Positions 9,080 through 16,879 of a stretch of 64,000 nt of DNA are shown here, in pieces. Below the pieces are notes generated by a model. That model saw nothing but the letters and a program-made list of their open reading frames with translations, was not told the origin of the DNA and did no database searches. Position numbers and translations under genes: made by a program. The stretch's first letter is position 1. Every line of letters starts with the position of its first letter. This DNA is from Xenorhabdus vietnamensis (lineage in GTDB: Bacteria > Pseudomonadota > Gammaproteobacteria > Enterobacterales > Enterobacteriaceae): contig NZ_MUBJ01000001.1 of the NCBI RefSeq assembly GCF_002127535.1, positions 310,001 through 374,000 on the forward strand, written 5' to 3'.

Positions 9080-9314
9080 CCGTGTTAATGCCGACCTTCA
9101 GGATGCAAGCGGCCCTAATACCGGCGTTATTCATCGCCATATCAATAATCCGCTCTTTTATGCCAGGATTACAGGCTTGATAGGTATAGGTTAGTTGAAA
9201 AGTTTTACGGCAGGCGTAACAGTGATAGCGGGGATGTCCAGTGCGCCCTTTTCTATGTCCTTTCACCTCTTCTGTTTTGTGACAGTAACGACAAACCACA
9301 TCAACTTTAGCCAT
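9066..9314 (-). pseudogene. insA: IS1-family insA, 3' end lost
   Basis: An 82-residue frame with the InsA zinc-ribbon pattern: CRYCHKTEEV, YHCYACRKTFQLTYTYQ, then a helix-turn-helix region ending KVGINTV. InsA normally binds the IS ends and represses transposition; InsAB' made by frameshift is the transposase. Here the last residues (ICR and stop) come from the deletion junction, so the shift site and the join to insB are gone. Confidence 0.8.
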
Positions 9315-9375
9315 CTCTCACCCATAATAAAAAGTGGGGATTTTATCACAACATCTAATCATTGGAGACATGACC

Positions 9376-9549
9376 GGATTCGATATTGGTGGCACACTCA
9401 CCGTCAAGATTATGGCGGGTTGTTTAGTGCTCATTCCTGACAGCGATGACACCCGAACCATTAAACAACAGTACCAGCGCCAGCAAGACCAGCTTAGTGA
9501 GATCAAGCTCAAAATGCGGGAACTGCTTGGCGACTACACAAGCCGCTAA
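9376..9549 (+). pseudogene. symE-like gene, 5' part removed
   Basis: From GFDIGGTLTVKIM to the stop this matches the C-terminal 56 residues of the full symE-like genes at 16185 and 22807, with about five substitutions. The N-terminal half is replaced by the IS1-family end at 9375. The divergence shows it is not part of the recent 6.6-kb duplication but belongs to an older module carrying the neighbouring orphan tip. Loss of the N-terminal half should make it non-functional. Confidence 0.75.
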
Positions 9550-9584
9550 GGGCTGGGACTGGGCGGCTCTTAAAAGAATAAAGC

Positions 9585-9609
9585 CGGAAGATCATGGATG
9601 ATCTTTCCG
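9585..9609 (-). terminator. Hairpin between the symE remnant and the orphan immunity gene
   Basis: CGGAAGATCAT pairs with ATGATCTTTCCG around a short loop with one bulge. It lies between convergent genes and closely matches the hairpins at 16542 and 23164, which sit in the same place in the duplicated modules. Confidence 0.55.
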
Positions 9610-9651
9610 ACTGATTTCATGGATTATTGATCACCACTTTAAGACGATATC

Positions 9652-10161
9652 TTATATCTGGCCTTTATCAGAACAAGCCATAGATATAAACTCTCCAAAA
9701 TCACTATTTTTATTTAACTTACCAAGTGCAAATGCTGGAGATATATAATTAGAAAAAATAAACATATATTTTGATGTTATTCTCGCAGCATCAAATCTAT
9801 TGCTTGCCACTTTCTCCTCATAATATATATTCTCATGCTTTTTCTTTCCAATAAAGATAGAAATCTCAACATCATAAAAACAAGAATAATTACCATCATA
9901 ATCACTGGAATTAAATAACCTTCCATGTATAGATACTACCCCTCTAATTTCATTAGTCGTAGATAATGGATAGTCAGTCCTAGCAATAAATATATCATTA
10001 CGAAAAAAAGCGTCTTCTACTAAAAAACGTTCCTCCTCACAAGATATATCATCTAAAACACTTGGAGATACATCATACATGTTGTTTTTCATAGTAAGCC
10101 AACCTGCCGGAATATGAAAGCATTCTAACGGTTTGTATTTCTGGAAAATATTAATCATCAT
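9652..10161 (-). CDS. Putative immunity protein for orphan Rhs tip A
   Basis: A 169-residue protein with no recognised family, placed immediately after the orphan Rhs tip and overlapping it by 4 bp (tip stop at 10158, ATG at 10161). This tip-immunity order with overlap is the standard arrangement in Rhs loci, where the immunity protein binds and blocks the toxin made by neighbours or sisters. It is acidic and looks soluble, with an N-terminal [11 protein letters not shown] and a [23 protein letters not shown] beta-rich segment. The function is inferred from position only. Confidence 0.6.
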   Translation of the reverse strand: MMINIFQKYKPLECFHIPAGWLTMKNNMYDVSPSVLDDISCEEERFLVEDAFFRNDIFIARTDYPLSTTNEIRGVVSIHGRLFNSSDYDGNYSCFYDVEISIFIGKKKHENIYYEEKVASNRFDAARITSKYMFIFSNYISPAFALGKLNKNSDFGEFISMACSDKGQI

Positions 10162-10664
10162 TTAACCTTTTTCAAATAACCATAATAATCCTGAGCAGAA
10201 ATAGGATGCCCATGAAATTCATTTGTGCTTTTTGTTACTTCAACTCGCATATATTGAGTGGGTTTACCATTGTTATACCCAATATTTCTTCCAGAATCAT
10301 AAATATAATAATCGGAACCTCCTGATTGAGGAGAATGTGTACCTTTTTGCAAAGCTTCTTTTTCTATTTTGTTTCTAAATTTAGTTACCTGATCACTTGT
10401 TGTTTTCCCACGACCGATACCCTCATCCCAATATTGAGCCGCGCCTCCTTTGCTAGAAAGTCCCATTGCCTCTTCTTGAGTTCTCGCACGAGTATGTTTG
10501 GGATATTCCGCTGAACTTGAAGTATGTCTTCTTGCACGGTCTTTCTTCGCTAATTTGCTTTCTTGCTCTAACGCATTACCGCAATCTTTTCCAGCTAACC
10601 CAAACGGATCTACCCATCCTGTCGGATTATGCACATACGAATAAGGATTAAATCCCCCCATCAA
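10158..10664 (-). CDS. Orphan Rhs C-terminal toxin tip A
   Basis: The frame opens with the last part of an Rhs core ([24 protein letters not shown]), which follows DPIG in complete Rhs proteins, then a 142-residue variable tip. The upstream core is absent: at 10675-10677 the sequence changes to GC-rich element DNA, so it is a displaced tip without its own secretion part. The tip ends [11 protein letters not shown]...HGHPIS, the same closing motif as tip B, while its first 100 residues differ. This suggests related toxins, possibly nucleases, but the activity is not identified. Orphan tips can be recombined onto an rhs core and expressed. It has no clear ribosome site or promoter of its own. 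Confidence 0.7.
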   Translation of the reverse strand: MMGGFNPYSYVHNPTGWVDPFGLAGKDCGNALEQESKLAKKDRARRHTSSSAEYPKHTRARTQEEAMGLSSKGGAAQYWDEGIGRGKTTSDQVTKFRNKIEKEALQKGTHSPQSGGSDYYIYDSGRNIGYNNGKPTQYMRVEVTKSTNEFHGHPISAQDYYGYLKKVK

Positions 10665-10676
10665 CCCGATGGGATC

Positions 10677-11617
10677 ATAGGGTGGGTTCGGGTGCGGTCA
10701 TACTGTTTAAAGCGATTTTCTCTTTGATTATCAGCTTGTTAAAGAACCGTTTTTACCCGTTCCGCCCATCCCCGCTAACTTAAAACGCCGATAGGCACTT
10801 TTGCGATTTTTTGGCCGATGCGCTTTGATGCACCTGCGATGCAGTATAGCGGCCATTTTCTGCCGTGATCCGCCGAACAGACTGGGGTTGTGATCTGTTT
10901 CACTTTCGGCAACGGGCGAACGTCGCCCAACTTGCTTGGGCGGCGGACGCACGTTCTGCGGGTGCGGGCGGCACAGAGCCTGCCAGCGGCGCATTGCGAC
11001 GCTCTGGAACACGGGTGTTTCTGATTGAGCACGGTTTTGCATGACGGCGCTTTATTCAAGGGAAGCCCCCTCAGGGGGCTGCACGGGGCGGCGATGGCGA
11101 GCACGGCAACGAGCGAGGAGCGCCGCGACTGCGAGCCGCGCGCAGCCAGTGCAGCGGGGTCGGGGCGGGGGAGGTAAAACCGCGGAGGCCGCAGGCCGAC
11201 CTGCCTTCAGGGGTGTTTGCCGGACGGTGGCAAGGCAGCTAAAGAAGAAGCGGGTTAGATGCCGGATGGGGCACGGTGTTCCGGTTCGGCGCGGTGCTTG
11301 CCAAGCTGGTGCTCAGACGCTGACAGCAGAAGGCGCAGCCTTGTGCGTCACACCCGGCGATGCCGACCAGCGGGGGCGCCAGACATAATGTATATTATAC
11401 GCTGCGAACCGCTCTCTGATACTTCTGGCTGGCTGCGGGGCTGCCCGGTGAGTGGCGTATAATTCCCTCACATTATGTTGAGTGGGCTTTGGGCGGCCTG
11501 TACATTCTTAACGGGGACACCGAGGGACAGGCCGACCATTGCCCACGTACCCCCGCAGACACCGGGGCCGACGGGCAGTCCGGTCACGGTCTGCCCCTTC
11601 TCCGAACCCTGCCCAGC
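10677..11617. other. GC-rich non-coding end of the element, unit 1
   Basis: About 940 bp without a credible gene: the open frames here are short, overlapping on both strands and arginine-rich, as expected from high GC. The segment holds a perfect 7-bp hairpin (AGCCCCC 11064-11070, GGGGGCT 11074-11080), several further GC-rich inverted repeats, and two inverted dif-like sites (11378-11483). The left edge abuts the rhs core remnant of tip A. It likely contains the element's recombination region. Confidence 0.5.
11378..11483. other. Inverted pair of dif-like recombination sites, unit 1
   Basis: Site 1 (11378-11405) has 11-bp arms GCCAGACATAA and TTATACGCTGC around a 6-bp centre TGTATA, the same centre as E. 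coli dif. Site 2 (11452-11483) runs the other way: GTGGCGTATAA, a 10-bp centre, then TTATGTTGAGT. The GCGTATAA and ACATAATGT arms of the two sites are complementary, so a single strand could fold into one paired site, as known for the CTXphi attP. Use by XerCD or by the adjacent recombinase is inferred. Confidence 0.5.
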
Positions 11618-12691
11618 TCAATGGGGATTATCGGGCTGTCCGGTACGCTTGAGTGTCGGCTCGGCACCCGGTTTTCCGCTGGCACGGTCTGAGCCGCTCG
11701 CCGGCGGTTCGGTATGCTTGTCGGCTTCCGGCCATGTCTGAGGGGCACGCTCTGCCGGATGAGTTTGTTTATGCACTTTCTTCAAGTGACCGATAGCCAC
11801 CCGTGTATAGATTTCGGTCGTGTTGAGTTTCTCGTGTCCCAGCATCGCCTGGATATGGCGGATATCGGCGCCGTTATCCAGCATCTGGGTTGCCATTGAA
11901 TGCCGGAACAGGTGGCAGGCACCCGGCTTGTCTAACTGTGCTTGTTGACGGATGGCTTTGCCTGCGATCTGCGTCAGGTGTCCCAGACTCAGCGGCCTGC
12001 CCTTTTGTGAGATAAACAAGTAGCCGCTGTCGTGCTGTGCAGCCAACTGAGGCCGGACGTGTTCCTGATAGCGTTTCAGCCAGCCCAGCGCCCGCTCACC
12101 GACAGGCACAACCCGGTCTTTATTCCCTTTGCCCTGATTCACGACTACCGCACCGCGTTCGAAGTCGATGTCCCCCCGCTGGAGCTGGCGTAACTCCATG
12201 CGCCGGATGCCGCTGCTCCAGAGGATTTCCAGCATCACCCGGTTGCGCAGCCCCAAAATACTCTGGTCGTCAAGGCTGTCCAGCACCTGCGTGGTTTCGC
12301 GTTCACTTAGTATCTGGACAGGCAACCGCTTCTCTTCTTTCGGCAACACCAACTGCTCGGCCGGGTTGTAGAGGATGTGATGGCGTTGCAGTAAGTAGCG
12401 GAACCACAACCGCAGTGTGCCCAGACGTTCACGCTGACCGTTATTGCCGTAAGGCTGACCGTCAGCCTTGCGGTAACTGCGCAGATACCGCTGCCAGCTT
12501 TCCAGTAATACCAGTGTCACCTGAGCCGGATACTGCACGGTACGCTGTTCGCACCAGTCCACGAACGGTAACAGTCGTTCCCGGTAGCTTTCCAGCGTGC
12601 GCGGGCTTTTTCCCTGTGCGGCCTGTGTATCCAGATATGCCAGCAGTTGCTGGCGCAGTGTGATCAGGGTGTTGTCGTGTGAGATGGTCAT
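11618..12691 (-). CDS. XerC/D-like tyrosine recombinase of the Rhs-linked element, unit 1
   Basis: The 357-residue enzyme has a SAM-like core-binding domain (about 5-105) and a catalytic domain with R163 in SGIRRMEL, K188 in QGKGNKDR, H260 and R263 in HLFRH, H286 in LGHEKL and the nucleophile Y295 in TEIYTRV. All catalytic residues are present. A 50-residue proline- and charge-rich tail follows, longer than in XerC or XerD (about 300 residues). It likely integrates, excises or resolves the element. Its 3' end faces the dif-like sites and its 5' end faces the iteron cluster and the primase gene, so the block looks like a self-contained replication and recombination module. Confidence 0.85.
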   Translation of the reverse strand: MTISHDNTLITLRQQLLAYLDTQAAQGKSPRTLESYRERLLPFVDWCEQRTVQYPAQVTLVLLESWQRYLRSYRKADGQPYGNNGQRERLGTLRLWFRYLLQRHHILYNPAEQLVLPKEEKRLPVQILSERETTQVLDSLDDQSILGLRNRVMLEILWSSGIRRMELRQLQRGDIDFERGAVVVNQGKGNKDRVVPVGERALGWLKRYQEHVRPQLAAQHDSGYLFISQKGRPLSLGHLTQIAGKAIRQQAQLDKPGACHLFRHSMATQMLDNGADIRHIQAMLGHEKLNTTEIYTRVAIGHLKKVHKQTHPAERAPQTWPEADKHTEPPASGSDRASGKPGAEPTLKRTGQPDNPH

Positions 12692-12784
12692 GCGGATTGT
12701 CCTTGTTGTGATGGAAGCGATCCGGCAGTACGGTATGACGGGGATTTTTTATTAGGTTGCCGGAACAGTGATTTTTCGTTTTGT

Positions 12785-12903
12785 CAGACTTGCGGGCATC
12801 TAATCCTGTCTGGCTATGGCGTTAGGACTCTTTTACTTACCCAGACTTAGCCCCGACTTGGGGCAGACTTGGCATAGACTTGCGTCAACACTACCCAGAC
12901 TTG
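12785..12903. repeat. Iteron cluster, candidate replication origin, unit 1
   Basis: Six copies of (C/T)(A/C)GACTT(G/A) in one orientation lie at 12785-12792, 12842-12849, 12853-12860, 12864-12871, 12875-12882 and 12896-12903, the middle ones spaced 11 bp apart, about one helical turn. They fill the gap between the 3' end of the primase-helicase gene and the 5' end of the recombinase gene. Same-phase short repeats beside a replication protein gene are typical of origins; which protein binds them is unknown. Confidence 0.55.
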
Positions 12904-12909
12904 CCAACA

Positions 12910-15612
12910 TCATACAGGCACGATCAGGCCGCTTAAGTAGGCGCTGTCGCCGTCACCGTCCCACAGCAGTTCGTATTGCAGCAGGTGCCCGCGACTGCCA
13001 CCGTGAACAAGCAGATATTCCATGTCGCTGAGCCGCTGGCAATGCAGTTTAAGCTGGCTGTCGCTCCAGTTCGTGTAGGCGCGGATATCCCGCCGGGTAA
13101 AGCGAACTTCCCGCAGCGTTTGTTGACCTCGCGATGCCATTTCGTTCGCCATCTGTTGGATCAGCAGCAACAGTTTGCGTGTCTGTGGCGGCATCTCGTC
13201 CAGCGTCCGGCCGAGGATTTCATGGGCGAGCTGGTTCGCTAATCTGATATCGTCTTTGGTCACTTCGATATATTCAAGCCGCTTGCCACGATGCTCAGTG
13301 CTCTTGATCTCCCGTTGGTGCTGGTGCAGCAGAGCAATGCTCTGTATCAACGTCAGGTATTTCATATGGTCACGGCGCGTGCGGGTTTTGTCTGACAGGA
13401 ATGTCAACTGGCTGGCATACGGATTGACCACATTCAAGGGCTTAAGCAGCCGCTGCGCGTTCTGGTGCAACGTAGTGAGATACTCCCGCTCGTTCTCAGC
13501 CAGCAAGCCTTCGAGGGTTTGCTTCTGGCGCTGCAACGCATGGATGGCTTCGGTCTGTTCGCGGGATTCATTGACCGTCAGCACCAGACAGCGATTCAAC
13601 AGCTCTTCATCCACATCAATGGCGGTCGTCGTTAACATCAGCATCACCGGACCTTTGACCGTGTAGCTTTTGGTCACGAGATTCCCGGTCGCTTCGTCCT
13701 TGCCCGTACTCGCCATTGTTAACTCGCCGTCTGACTGCAACAGCTTGAGGGCGTAAGCCGCCTGCCGCACCCCTTCTTCTTCCGCAATGGCGAGGATTTT
13801 ATGCTGGAGATTGGTTTCACCCAGATAAAACAGGCTCTGGCCGGTCATGGCGCTGTACTGGATACGCTCTTCTTCCGGGATCAGGTTGAGCACCGCTTCC
13901 ATCAGGCTGCTCTTGCCTGCGGCACTGCTGCTTTGGATCAGGACGGCTAAGGGTTTGGCCAGTTTACGACTCACGGCCGCCAAAAAGCCTGCCAGTAAGT
14001 TAGTGGATTCACCAACCACACCACAAGCGGCTAAGTCAGCGGTCACTCGTGCTGTCAGATGCGGATCTTGCAGCAAGGCCAGTGCTGCTTCCCGTTCAGC
14101 CTCATTTATCTCAGGCTGCACCATTGCGGGATTTTCTGGCTGCTGCTGCCACTGCTCGACCGCCAGTAACACTTGACTCAGTGCCCGCCGAAGGTCACCT
14201 TCGGTCAAGCCCAGCTCAGCCGCAGCCAGACGCGCATAACTGTTGCGGGAACGGGCACTGATCAGATCAACCCCATCCGCGAACAACACACCGCTTTGCC
14301 TGTCCAGCACCTGCGCATTGAGTTTCAGCGCAGCAGCGCCGGCTTTGACTGTGCCCATGCCGCGCAGACACCATTGTAATGTGCCGACCGAGATTAGCAG
14401 CTCGCCGTTGTCGCCGGATTCACACACTACATTCGGCGTCACGCGGGGTGCGGGTTCAGCCACTAAAGAAGAAGCGGGTTCTGGCTCAGGGGTCTGGCGC
14501 TCAAGGGCTACCATGCCCGCTACCTCCTGCATCGGCACAGCACCCTCAAGCAGCAGGGCAAAGGCGGATTCGGGTTCTGCCATCTGACACAGATAGCTAT
14601 TCGCATCCCTGCCCGGCGGGAACACCACGCGCAGCGGTGTGATCCCTTTGGCAACCAGTGCTGACGCCAGTTTGACCGCCGCTTCATTGCCTGCACTGTC
14701 ATTGTCGAACGCGATCAGTACCTGCTTAATGCCGTAGTGTTCGAACGCCCGCCAGTGATCCGCTGTGACGCCATTTACGCCATAGGCGGCAGTCACATTG
14801 CGTTGCCCCGTTACCCAGAACGACATCGCATCAATCAGCGATTCACACAGGATAAGCGTTTTGGACGTACCCAGCGCGGTTTCATTCCAGACGCCACCAT
14901 GCGCCCCCGGCAGATACAGATGCAACGGTGTGCCCGGTCGCAGACGATCCGTGATTTTACGCCCGTACACTTCCTGTATCTGCCCCTCCGGACTGATCAC
15001 CGGCACAACCAGTGAACCAACAAAATGCTCATGCCCTGATTTTCGCATCACGCCGGCGGCCTGTAAGCGTTGGCGGACATCAGCCCCGTCTTTGGTGTAT
15101 TTACTGCCGGGCAGACGGTAAGCCAGTGTTCGGTTAGCAAAACCCAGCTTAAACTGGGCGACTAATTCAGGGTGATTGAGCCGCCGCTTCGCCAGATAGG
15201 CCTGCGCTTCCGGCGCATTCAGCAACGTATGGTGATAAAACCCGATCACCCGCGATAACAGCCCCTGTTGCCCGATAGCATCACTGACCAGCTCCGCAGG
15301 TTGCACCAACGGCTCTACCGAGGGATTAACGCCTAACACCGCGCGCAGGCGTTCCACGGCATGACGCAGGCTTAAATTCTCCGTTTGCATCACCCAGTCC
15401 AGCACTGAACCGCCTGTATCGCAGCCAAAGCAGTGATAGAGATTTTTCGACGGCGTGATGACCATCGAGGGCGTTTTCTCCTCATGGAACGGGCACAGCA
15501 CCGTCATATCTTTGCCGCGCTTAAACAACTGCCGTCCCTGCTGCTCAATGACGGCAACTAAGGAGACGGCGGTTTTCAGGTGTTGCAACTCTGCTTCCGG
15601 GATGCGAGCCAT
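12910..15612 (-). CDS. CHC2/TOPRIM primase fused to a P-loop helicase-like ATPase, unit 1
   Basis: The 900-residue protein begins with a DnaG-type zinc finger (C40, H43, C61, C64), then a primase region and a TOPRIM domain (about 250-330, with LILCESLIDAMS and IAFDNDSAGNEAA). From about residue 550 there is an ATPase-like part with SSSAAGKSS as P-loop and a later LTTTAIDVDEELLNR stretch, as in helicases that load at origins. DnaG is about 580 residues and has no such ATPase part, so this is an element replication protein combining priming and unwinding. It starts at ATG 15612 behind AAGGAAC. Divergent from the Xre gene, it shares a 100-bp control region with it. GC content is higher than in the flanking rhs DNA, which suggests foreign origin. 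Confidence 0.85.
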   Translation of the reverse strand: MARIPEAELQHLKTAVSLVAVIEQQGRQLFKRGKDMTVLCPFHEEKTPSMVITPSKNLYHCFGCDTGGSVLDWVMQTENLSLRHAVERLRAVLGVNPSVEPLVQPAELVSDAIGQQGLLSRVIGFYHHTLLNAPEAQAYLAKRRLNHPELVAQFKLGFANRTLAYRLPGSKYTKDGADVRQRLQAAGVMRKSGHEHFVGSLVVPVISPEGQIQEVYGRKITDRLRPGTPLHLYLPGAHGGVWNETALGTSKTLILCESLIDAMSFWVTGQRNVTAAYGVNGVTADHWRAFEHYGIKQVLIAFDNDSAGNEAAVKLASALVAKGITPLRVVFPPGRDANSYLCQMAEPESAFALLLEGAVPMQEVAGMVALERQTPEPEPASSLVAEPAPRVTPNVVCESGDNGELLISVGTLQWCLRGMGTVKAGAAALKLNAQVLDRQSGVLFADGVDLISARSRNSYARLAAAELGLTEGDLRRALSQVLLAVEQWQQQPENPAMVQPEINEAEREAALALLQDPHLTARVTADLAACGVVGESTNLLAGFLAAVSRKLAKPLAVLIQSSSAAGKSSLMEAVLNLIPEEERIQYSAMTGQSLFYLGETNLQHKILAIAEEEGVRQAAYALKLLQSDGELTMASTGKDEATGNLVTKSYTVKGPVMLMLTTTAIDVDEELLNRCLVLTVNESREQTEAIHALQRQKQTLEGLLAENEREYLTTLHQNAQRLLKPLNVVNPYASQLTFLSDKTRTRRDHMKYLTLIQSIALLHQHQREIKSTEHRGKRLEYIEVTKDDIRLANQLAHEILGRTLDEMPPQTRKLLLLIQQMANEMASRGQQTLREVRFTRRDIRAYTNWSDSQLKLHCQRLSDMEYLLVHGGSRGHLLQYELLWDGDGDSAYLSGLIVPV

Positions 15613-15632
15613 AAAATGTTCCTTTTAAAACC

Positions 15633-15672
15633 TTGTCAATAGACATATATGCGATATATAATAATCGCACAT
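15633..15672 (+). promoter_or_regulatory. Promoter with overlapping palindromic operator for the Xre gene, unit 1
   Basis: TTGTCA (15633-15638) and TATAAT (15657-15662) are 18 bp apart. The -10 box lies inside an inverted repeat ATATGCGAT (15647-15655) / ATCGCACAT (15664-15672). An Xre-type repressor binding here would shut its own promoter and could also control the divergent primase gene. Confidence 0.55.
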
Positions 15673-15712
15673 AATGGATCTTACAACAGGCAATTTGAGA
15701 GGAGGGCATATA

Positions 15713-16114
15713 ATGACCGACATTAACTTTCTGATGACAGGTCTCGACATGCCCGCATTTTCTGAACGTCTGCGCACTTTGCGTGAAGCCAGAGGATTAA
15801 CACAAACACGCCTTGCAGAGCTTATAGGCGTTTTACCTCGCGTCTATAATCGTTGGGAACGTGGTCACATCTCGCCACAGTTGGATACCTTGATCAAAAT
15901 GGCTGATGTATTGCAGGTTTCTCTTGATGAGTTAGTTGGGCGGATTGATACCAGTAACGATGTAAAGATCCGCAACCCAGATTTACATGAACTTTGGCAA
16001 CAAGCGGATGCATTACCTGATGAGGAACAAAAAGCGTTGATTATGGTTATTGACAGTTTTGTGACTAAAGTCAACGTAGAGAAAGCAGTTAAGAAGAGTG
16101 TAAGACAACGCTAA
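15713..16114 (+). CDS. Xre-family regulator of the element, unit 1
   Basis: A 133-residue protein with an N-terminal HTH_3 domain (FSERLRTLREARGLTQTRLAEL, then VYNRWERGHISPQLDTLIKMADVLQVSLDELVG) and a C-terminal helical part. The ATG at 15713 has GAGGAGGG before it, so the 13-codon upstream extension was rejected. It probably represses the element's own replication gene from the divergent control region, setting copy number or lysogeny-like silence. A GC-rich hairpin (CGGCGTTG 16123-16130, CAACGCCG 16148-16155) follows the stop and may end the transcript before the symE-like gene. Confidence 0.8.
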   Translation: MTDINFLMTGLDMPAFSERLRTLREARGLTQTRLAELIGVLPRVYNRWERGHISPQLDTLIKMADVLQVSLDELVGRIDTSNDVKIRNPDLHELWQQADALPDEEQKALIMVIDSFVTKVNVEKAVKKSVRQR

Positions 16115-16184
16115 AAACAGCACGGCGTTGATGAGTTCTCACCTCACCAACGCCGCTAACCACAACCAACTATCAAGGAGTTGA

Positions 16185-16508
16185 ATGATGGCTAAGGCGC
16201 ATTCTAGGCAAAACCGTGCCGTAAATAAAGCGGCAAAAACCGAACGTTATTATACCGTGGGATACGTGCCGCAAAATGACAAGGCCAATGCCCCGCCTGC
16301 GATACACTTGAAAGGCCAGTGGCTTAAACAGGCCGGGTTTGATATTGGCGGCACACTCACCGTCAAGATTATGGAGGGCTGTCTGGTGCTAATCCCCGAC
16401 AGCGACGACACCCGGGCCATTAAGCAACAGTACCAGCGCCAGCAAGACCAGCTCAGCGAAATTAAGCTGCGAATGCGGGAACTGATTGGTGACTACAAAA
16501 GCCGCTAA
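16185..16508 (+). CDS. SymE-like type I toxin family protein, unit 1
   Basis: A 107-residue protein like SymE: a basic N-terminus, RYYTVGYVP, APPAIHLKGQWLKQAGFDIGGTLTVKIMEGCLVLIP (AbrB-like swapped hairpin), then a charged helix. In E. coli SymE is an SOS-induced protein held down by the antisense RNA SymR; it condenses nucleic acid and was long described as an RNA endonuclease. AAGGAG precedes the start; a second ATG at 16188 is possible. Genes of this family often sit beside rhs tips in this group of bacteria. An antisense RNA over the 5' end is expected but was not identified. It is convergent with the immunity gene and separated from it by a hairpin. Confidence 0.7.
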   Translation: MMAKAHSRQNRAVNKAAKTERYYTVGYVPQNDKANAPPAIHLKGQWLKQAGFDIGGTLTVKIMEGCLVLIPDSDDTRAIKQQYQRQQDQLSEIKLRMRELIGDYKSR

Positions 16509-16541
16509 GGGCAGGGAATGAGCGGCTCTTAAAAAAACAAG

Positions 16542-16569
16542 GCCGGAAGATCATGGGGATCTTTCCGGC
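16542..16569 (-). terminator. Intrinsic terminator after the tip B immunity gene, unit 1
   Basis: GCCGGAAGATC pairs with GATCTTTCCGGC with one bulge. On the minus strand it is followed by TTGTTTTTTT, so it ends the rhs tip-immunity transcript; it may also slow the symE transcript coming the other way. Confidence 0.7.
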
Positions 16570-16585
16570 TATTAGGTTTCATCAG

Positions 16586-16879
16586 TTATAATTTGAGCAT
16601 TGCTAGTTGAATTTTTGCTTCTAATCCAAATAAATCATTTGCTGAATCTAAATAAATGGGATTTTCCCAGTTAAAGTCTTTAATTAATGCCAATTTAAAC
16701 TGTCCATCAATTTCGAATGAGGGTCTCCAGCCTATGTCTAAAAGATATCCATTAGGAAATTCTACCTGCAACATATCTTCTTTTAATTCATCAAGTTGAT
16801 TCTCAAGCGGAATATCATTTCTAATAAAAAAATCATTAAAAATGATCACACCGCTTTTTTTTGAAAAATCAATGTTCAT
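16586..16879 (-). CDS. Putative immunity protein for Rhs tip B, unit 1
   Basis: A 97-residue acidic protein without a recognised family, coupled to the tip gene by a TAATG overlap at 16877-16881. Size, acidity and position fit an Rhs immunity protein that neutralises the tip B toxin. Because the orphan tip copy has no rhs core here, this copy's expression may depend on readthrough or on an unseen promoter. It is identical to the copy at 23208, which is downstream of the complete rhs gene. Confidence 0.65.
   Translation of the reverse strand: MNIDFSKKSGVIIFNDFFIRNDIPLENQLDELKEDMLQVEFPNGYLLDIGWRPSFEIDGQFKLALIKDFNWENPIYLDSANDLFGLEAKIQLAMLKL

Larger units (their letters stand above)
8691..9375 (-). 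mobile_element. Defective IS1-family element
   Basis: Terminal inverted repeats are visible: GGTCATGAACCCAATGG at 8691-8707 and, on the other strand, GGTCATGTCTCCAATGA ending at 9375. The element is 685 bp, shorter than the 768 bp of IS1. insA and insB fragments lie between on the minus strand with the middle missing. The flanks (an integrase gene on the left, a symE-like gene on the right) share no 8-9 bp target duplication, so the copy probably made an adjacent deletion after insertion. Confidence 0.8.

Noticed and set aside
10731-11104. Two minus-strand frames of 103 and 109 residues at the element end
   Set aside because: Overlapping each other in different frames with no ribosome site or family; they read like chance frames.
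11378-11405. The chromosomal dif site
   Set aside because: It occurs twice in the window, is paired with an inverted partner and lies in a mobile module; the arms match dif only in part.
11041-11741. Several overlapping open frames of 67-115 residues in the GC-rich non-coding part of the element (repeated at 17663-18363)
   Set aside because: They overlap on both strands, have arginine- or proline-rich content typical of GC-rich chance frames, and no ribosome sites.
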